A stretch of 64,000 nt of DNA from Phycicoccus sp. (lineage in GTDB: Bacteria > Actinomycetota > Actinomycetes > Actinomycetales > Dermatophilaceae), in contig JABBOX010000071.1 in assembly GCA_012927555.1 (NCBI GenBank), positions 1-64,000 of the forward strand. Direction: 5' to 3'. Shown in pieces: positions 63,253-64,000 of this stretch. The notes beneath the pieces are model-generated. The model was not told the DNA's origin, did not search any database, and saw only the letters and a program-made list of their open reading frames with translations. The first letter of the stretch is position 1. Every line of letters begins with the position of its first letter. The position numbers and the translations under genes are program-made.

Positions 63253-63663
63253 ATGAAGATCGTCCTGATCCAGCTCGTCCTCATCGTCGTTGTCCTCCTC
63301 GCCGCCGTCCGGCTCCTTCGCGGCAGGGGGGCACGCGCCCAGGCTGTGCGTCGCCTCGGGCTGCTGCTCTTCGCGGCGTTCGCCGTGTGGTCCATCCTCT
63401 TTCCGACGGTCTGGACCCGGATCGCCAAGCTGGTGGGCGTGGGCCGCGGCACCGACATGGTGTTGTACGCCCTGGTCGTCGCCTTCCTCAGCTTCACCTT
63501 GACGACCTACGTGAGGTTCCGCGACTTCGAGGCCCGCTACACCAAGATCGCCCGCCGGCTGGCCCTCGACGAAGCCAACCCCCCACAGCCCAAACTTGTC
63601 ACCCCTGAGCAGCCGGCTCCTGTTGACCCCGAACAGCAGGCGAAGCCGTACCTCGACTCGTAA
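63253..63663 (+). CDS. DUF2304 family membrane protein
   Basis: 136 residues with an N-terminal helix (IVLIQLVLIVVVLLAAVRLL) and two more (LGLLLFAAFAVWSILFP and MVLYALVVAFLSFTLTTYV), then a soluble YVRFRDFEARYTKIARRLAL tail. DUF2304 proteins accompany DPM-like GT2 enzymes and may be their membrane anchor or flippase. It starts 34 bp after that gene with a GGAGGGC ribosome site. Function is not established. Confidence 0.88.
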   Translation: MKIVLIQLVLIVVVLLAAVRLLRGRGARAQAVRRLGLLLFAAFAVWSILFPTVWTRIAKLVGVGRGTDMVLYALVVAFLSFTLTTYVRFRDFEARYTKIARRLALDEANPPQPKLVTPEQPAPVDPEQQAKPYLDS

Positions 63664-63717
63664 CGAACGCGCCGGTCACGTCCCCCGGGTCGTGGGCCAC
63701 GGCTCGCTCCCACGTAT

Positions 63718-64000
63718 TCAGCCAGCAGTTGCCGCGATGTGCTCGATCAGGGCTGTTGTCGAGACCGACGGGGTTCGGGGGAAGTAGACGACCTCACAGA
63801 TGTCGCTGAGGTAGTCGAACTTCCCCTCCCAGTCGTTGCCCATGGCCAGCACGGCCGCGCCATAGTGGATCACGTAGTCGCGTTTGAGCTCCAGGCTCTC
63901 TTCGACGAATACCTCGTCGACCACCCTCAGGCTGCCGACGATCTCCAGGCGCTCGTCCTGTGAGAAGACCGGAGCACGGCCCTTCTTGCTGATGTTGAGC
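63718..64000 (-). CDS. TagD-like nucleotidyltransferase, 5' end beyond the window
   Basis: The 3' part of a cytidylyltransferase/adenylyltransferase-like gene; the track stops at 63924 but the frame stays open to the window edge. Visible are NISKKGRAPVFSQDERLEIV, FVEESLELKRDYVIHYGAAV, MGNDWEGKFDYL and the C-terminal FPRTPSVSTTALIEHI. These match glycerol-3-phosphate cytidylyltransferase (TagD) of teichoic-acid pathways and related HIGH-family enzymes; the N-terminal HxGH motif is outside the window. The substrate is therefore uncertain. Confidence 0.85.
   Translation of the reverse strand, partial: LNISKKGRAPVFSQDERLEIVGSLRVVDEVFVEESLELKRDYVIHYGAAVLAMGNDWEGKFDYLSDICEVVYFPRTPSVSTTALIEHIAATAG

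Overview
The window is a GC-rich chromosomal segment from an actinobacterium that makes coenzyme F420. The evidence is an MtrA-MtrB-LpqB operon, a WhiB2-type iron-sulfur regulator beside the F420 genes cofD/cofE (fbiA/fbiB), a DUF3499-ManB-Trm112-SIS block, and SahH. This order resembles the M. tuberculosis Rv3244c-Rv3268 neighbourhood (lpqB, mtrB, mtrA, sahH, manB, whiB2, fbiA, fbiB, TIGR03089). The lack of mycolate genes and the surface-glycan content suggest a Micrococcales relative of the Intrasporangiaceae/Dermatophilaceae type. That placement is inference; no rRNA or tRNA gene was seen.

Layout. 1-203: an odd G-free then G/C-only stretch that looks like a contig end. 0.2-3.8 kb: two small Flp pilins and two tandem polytopic membrane paralogues. 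3.8-9.2 kb: lpqB, mtrB, mtrA and a GT87-type mannosyltransferase, all on the minus strand. 9.4-13.8 kb: one gene for a ~1,455-residue secreted protein built of FN3-like modules plus three C-terminal repeats. 14-19.9 kb: sahH, a cation diffusion facilitator broken by an in-frame stop, a SIS protein, Trm112-like, phosphomannomutase and DUF3499. 20-28 kb: a zincin-fold protein without its metal motif, DUF5719, a giant GT2 membrane glycosyltransferase, whiB2, cofD and cofE. 28-34.8 kb: a DUF2975/HTH pair behind an AT-rich inverted repeat, an AlkA-like glycosylase, DUF3105, a GT4/methyltransferase-like fusion, TIGR03089 and a peptidoglycan-binding protein.

34.9-64 kb is a surface-glycan island, with a CoA-transferase pair (scoAB) near its left edge. 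It holds (a) a CDP-hexose cassette (rfbF, rfbG, an RmlC-like epimerase, a reductase, a TylC3-type C-methyltransferase) expected to make a CDP-activated C-methyl-branched deoxysugar; (b) GtrA/GT2/SDR, a DUF6541 membrane protein and UDP-galactopyranose mutase for galactofuranose; (c) a complete pseudaminic acid set (pseF, G, H, I, B, C) with a MaoC-like hydratase translationally coupled between pseG and pseH, followed by a Wzx-like flippase; (d) two OafA-type acyltransferases, several GT2 enzymes, DUF2304 and a TagD-like nucleotidyltransferase running off the end.

The most interesting signals are the MaoC-like gene inside the pseudaminic acid operon (it may supply an (R)-3-hydroxyacyl-CoA for an unusual N-acyl group), an unannotated decayed fragment of a second NeuB/PseI gene at about 47.95 kb, the CDP-C-methyl-sugar cassette, the AT-rich inverted repeat before the DUF2975/HTH pair, and the in-frame TAG in the cation transporter.
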